From Trema orientale (Eukaryota > Streptophyta > Magnoliopsida > Rosales > Cannabaceae), in contig JXTC01000030.1 of the NCBI GenBank assembly GCA_002914845.1, forward strand, positions 342,458 through 406,457: 64,000 nucleotides of DNA, in the 5' to 3' direction. The position numbers were made by a program, and so were the translations under genes. Of the stretch, positions 60,753 to 64,000 are shown in pieces. Under the pieces are notes generated by a model that was given only the letters and a program-made list of their open reading frames with translations, did not search any database and had not been told where the DNA came from. The stretch's first letter is position 1. Each line of letters starts with the position of its first letter.

Positions 60753-62278
60753 CTTTTTCAAATGTATTAAATCAAATTTCATTATAACCCTTCAATTTTT
60801 TTTAATTATTTACAATACTCATTTTTAGCTGGACCTGGAACTGGTATTCATTAATTGCAATTATAATGTCATAACTCATAAAACATAAAACATTTTCTGT
60901 CCCTTCTTTTTACCCATTTTTAACTTTGCTCCCAATATTCCAGAGAAAAAATACCCCCAACTATTAAATTTTCAAGATATCGTCATGTATGATGTATCCC
61001 AAAATAACGGGTTAACCTATATATGTATATATAAAATTTTCCAATTCCTCCATTATTCGTACGATGTAATAATTTTTTTCTCCAAAAGAATACTAGGTAC
61101 ATACTAAAACAATTTCTTTAGTTGCATATGGACAAATAAACTAACTTGTTTTTCCTTTTTTTTTTGGGTTTTCAATTATTATTCGTTTGCTGGATAGAAT
61201 TTTATTAATTTGTTTTTTCTATAAAACAATGAAGTTTTTTTTATTTTTATTTTTTTATAATAAGATATCGTATTAGGAATCAAGACTCACGAAACTTATA
61301 GAAAATGCTAAATATTATTACCTTGAAAAAATAAAGTGAATGATACACGTATTAATTTTTTTTAAAGACATGTATTTATAAATGAACAATATAATGTCAC
61401 ATGACTTTAAGTTATTTTTAAAGAGTTTAAGGGAAAAAAGAAATGGCCCAATCAACCAATCAAATAATTCCTTCTTTTTTTTTTTTGGTCTTTCTGATTT
61501 TCTCGAGAAACTGACACAACACAAAAGAAAAAAAAAAAGGAAAATAAAGATACTAAAAGGGAAAAGGACAACAAAGACACTTGGGGGCGCAGCGCAACTG
61601 GAAGAAATGAGAGAGAAAAGCTTTACCAAGCATAGTGTCAAAATGGTAAATAAACGTAAAACGGGGGGCATTATCTTTTCTTCTTTCCACCTCTCTTTTT
61701 CTATTTTGAGCTCTGAGTCTCCGCCATAGCCGATACCACCATTTTTCTTATTCGTTCTTTATTTTACTTTTTTTTTTCTTTTTTTAATGTCTCTCTTTCA
61801 GTCTTTCTCACTCTATAGATACAATAAATAAATAAATAAATAAATTCCACCACTCTCTTTCTCTCTCTCTAGAGTGAAAAAAACCTGTTTCTCTCTCTTC
61901 TGCAACTGATAATCAGATCATAGTTCTCCTTGATTTTCCCACCCTTTCCCGTACTTTCTCGCCCAGATTCTCGCTCTCGAGTTCAGTGACTCGGTAACTC
62001 GGCGACTCAACGACTCAGCGATTCGTTGCCCTTCTCCTCCGGAATAATCGGAATCAGTGGTGGACTCTCTCAGTCTCACCTCGCACCTCCATTTTTGAGT
62101 CTCATTCAGTCAAGCCTTAAAAACCTCACTCACTCGTCGCTGAGTTCAGTTGAGCCGTACTCATAATCAGTCGGCCGATTCCGAGTCTTGGTTGGCTTTT
62201 TTTTTTTTTTTTTTTTTGTAGTGGTGGTTCAGTTCTGGAGCTGTAGCTTGAGCGAATTGGAGTCTTGGACGAGTGGCT

Positions 62279-62422
62279 ATGGTGGTTGATTCGGGCGTCG
62301 GTGGCGAGTGCGGACTGTTTGTGTGCGTCAATTCGGGGTTTGAGTTCGAGTTTGAGCTAGGGATTGGTGAATGGCGGCGGTGTTTGGTGTTGAGTATGTC
62401 TCTTTCCCAAATTCGCGTTTAG
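62279..62422 (+). promoter_or_regulatory. Upstream ORF 1 (47 codons) in the leader
   Basis: The first ATG seen in the GC-richer leader opens a 47-codon frame (MVVDSGVGGECG...), ending TAG at 62420-62422, ahead of the main start. Whether it lies in the mature transcript depends on the leader's splicing. Confidence 0.4.
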
Positions 62423-62463
62423 ATTTAGGGTTTCTTTTCAGAGAAAAAGCGATTTTCGCGTAA
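62371..62463 (+). promoter_or_regulatory. Upstream ORF 2 whose stop overlaps the main start codon
   Basis: ATG at 62371-62373 opens a 30-codon frame (MAAVFGVEYVSF...) ending TAA at 62461-62463, overlapping the main ATG at 62463-62465 by one base (TAATG). This layout favours termination-coupled reinitiation. It overlaps upstream ORF 1 in another frame. Confidence 0.5.
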
Positions 62464-63519
62464 TGTCGCGGACCGATAGAATGACTTCGGATCTTAGTAG
62501 GACTGGTCCCGTTGAAAGGGATATCGAACAGGTATTGCTCGTATTCATTTTCCGATTATTTGTTGTTTAACTTGTATGATTCTTCAGATGCAAATGTCGG
62601 TTAAGTTTGATATGCTAGACTGTGAAAATTGTTTAAATCAGTGGAAATAGATACTGTCATCTTCAAATTGATTGGTAATTTTGCTGTGTCTGATGCAACT
62701 TTTGTTGATTCCGGCGATATGAATCGGAGTCTTTTGGCTGCCATCAAGTTCGATATGTTTGCTGGTGTCTGTGCAATGTTTGTGAGTCTGGGCTTATTAG
62801 GGGTTGATATATATATATATATATATATATGTAAAGTTGTTTGAACAGTCTGAAAATACTTGTTGCAAGTAACACTGAAGATTTTTCTGTATGGCCCATA
62901 AGGCAGTTGCCTTCTCGTTTGTACTGATTTTGTACCTCTGTTATTTGGTAAATGATATTTCCCAAGGATGACACTATTAAGGAATCTGATATCAATGATG
63001 TTGTATAGCTACCTCCGTGGTTCAAAAAAATGTTTTCTGGTTATAGGTTAGTGAAATCTTTACGTTTATGAAATTTCGATTTTGTCAGCGGAGTCAACGT
63101 TCATGCGGCTGATTTAGAAAGGAATTTGTTTGTTATACTAGGTAGAATGCTATTAAAAGAATTACAATTGACCCAACAAAATATTTAATGAGTGGGAAAT
63201 AACCGAAGTTTAGTTAAACACGTGTAAGAATCTTACTATATTGATACGCCCTAGTGCTCTTTGTTTTGTTCGTGACCTTTCGCCCTTTGTGTTCAATTTT
63301 TTCAGGCAGTGGCAAATAACTTTCTATGGTCATTTATTATTTCAGTACTTATATGTTTGCTTCTAGTTTCTTCTCCACTTGCAAATTCGCTGAATATAGC
63401 GTCACTTAAGTCCATGATATTCTATATGACAGGCCATTACTGCTCTGAAGAAAGGAGCATGCTTGCTCAAGTATGGAAGAAGGGGGAAGCCCAAGTTCTG
63501 TCCCTTCCGACTTTCCAAT
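62463..63519 (+). CDS. PH-RCC1-FYVE (PRAF-type) protein, 5' exons only
   Basis: Exon 1 is 62463-62531 (23 codons, MSRTDRMTSDLSRTG...DIEQ) and exon 2 is 63433-63519 (29 codons, AITALKKGACLLKYGRRG then KPKFCPFRLSN). Both have GT/AG borders and join in phase 0. This is the conserved N-terminus and the first strands of the PH domain of plant PRAF proteins, which continue with seven RCC1 repeats, a FYVE zinc finger and a BRX-type tail, usually about 1000-1100 residues in all. The family binds phosphoinositides and is linked to small-GTPase regulation and membrane or polarity signalling. One position that I remember as Tyr in relatives (AYLLKYG) is Cys here. The rest of the gene lies beyond the window. 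The start is the only ATG in frame and matches the family. Confidence 0.88.
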
Positions 63520-63782
63520 GTAACATTACATCCAATTTTCCAAAAATTGAACTTTTATTATGTCCCCCAGTTTTCCTATATTTAAGTCTTATTAGCTTTC
63601 TTTCTTTTCTTACCAAAAGAGCATATATATCACTTGTTTCTCCAAAATTGGTATATAAGGTTACCCATTACTCAGCGTTATTTCTTCCTCCTATAGTACT
63701 TGTATTGTGACTACTTTTTTCATTTCTTATATTTTGGTTGACAATAGTTTGGTTAGTAATATGATTTATTAGAGTTCTTATC

Positions 63783-63872
63783 CCGCCACTTGAGCTTGAG
63801 GCTAGTTGAAATGGTTGGGTGGGAGTAGTCTAGGTTCAAGTCCTCGTAACTGTATCTTATGGTAAAAAAAAA
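63783..63872 (+). repeat. tRNA-derived SINE-like insertion in PRAF-type intron 2
   Basis: GAGGCTAGTTGAAATGGTTG (A-box region) is followed by a perfect-looking B box GGTTCAAGTCC at 63833-63843 and then an A-rich tail at about 63862-63880. This is the best SINE-like match in the window. It does not fold as a tRNA. Confidence 0.5.
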
Positions 63873-64000
63873 GAAAAACAAAATAGTTATTATTCTCCAT
63901 AAGCTACATTGCATACCTATTTCTTTGTGTTTGGGAATTATTATTATTTTTGCTAGAAGTTTTGAGAAAATTAGAGAAAAAAAAGGAGGCATTGCTAGCT

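Larger units (their letters stand above)
59146..62462. other. Intergenic DNA and 5' leader of the PH-RCC1-FYVE gene
   Basis: No gene up to about 61800. It includes the tandem triplication listed separately and purine-rich stretches near 59910-59940 and 60465-60485. From about 61800 the sequence becomes CT-rich and then GC-richer, as expected for the promoter and long leader of the gene starting at 62463. Confidence 0.5.

Overview
The window is nuclear DNA from a flowering plant, very probably a eudicot. It is strongly AT-rich, its genes are sparse and carry introns, it is full of small inverted-repeat elements, and the recognisable proteins (a long P-class PPR protein, a PH-RCC1-FYVE protein, a RING-H2 ligase, an RLT-like homeodomain protein, an En/Spm CACTA transposase) have plant family architectures. 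All calls come from reading the sequence and from remembered family features; no database search was run.

Layout. 1-9.3 kb: no confident gene; a foldback element (443-802), SINE-like pieces, one copy of a short inverted-repeat family (4781-5136) and a solo LTR with a clean 5-bp target duplication (6794-8286). 9.3-11.6 kb: an intronless mitochondrial-type PPR gene on the minus strand, probable orthologue of Arabidopsis At5g01110. 13.5-20.9 kb: a decayed accessory block with a broken Ulp1-type cysteine peptidase gene on plus, and unrecognised coding-like pieces plus a FAR1-like fragment on minus; it may be remains of one or more Mutator-like elements. 21.1-32.7 kb: one large CACTA element with both terminal zones and decayed TNPD-like and TNPA-like genes. 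33.8-34.1 kb: a small ORF with an RNase H1 N-terminal-type domain.

38.9-46.7 kb: an eight-exon homeodomain gene (540 aa as modelled) whose splice junctions all keep one reading frame; its third intron hosts a 1.4-kb inverted-repeat element. 48.5-49.0 kb: an intronless, GC-rich RING-H2 gene on minus. 49-61.7 kb: AT-rich intergenic DNA with a second and third foldback element, a third copy of the short inverted-repeat family, a minisatellite and a 250-300 bp tandem triplication. 61.8 kb to the end: the 5' part of a PH-RCC1-FYVE gene that continues past the window.

The host genes appear independent (RNA processing in an organelle, chromatin or transcription, ubiquitin ligation, membrane/small-GTPase-linked signalling), as is normal in plants. 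Nothing in the window looks like a wholly new gene system. The best leads are an upstream ORF whose stop overlaps the PH-RCC1-FYVE start codon, a recent in-frame 25-residue duplication in the homeodomain gene, and the composite Ulp1/FAR1/unknown block beside the CACTA element.
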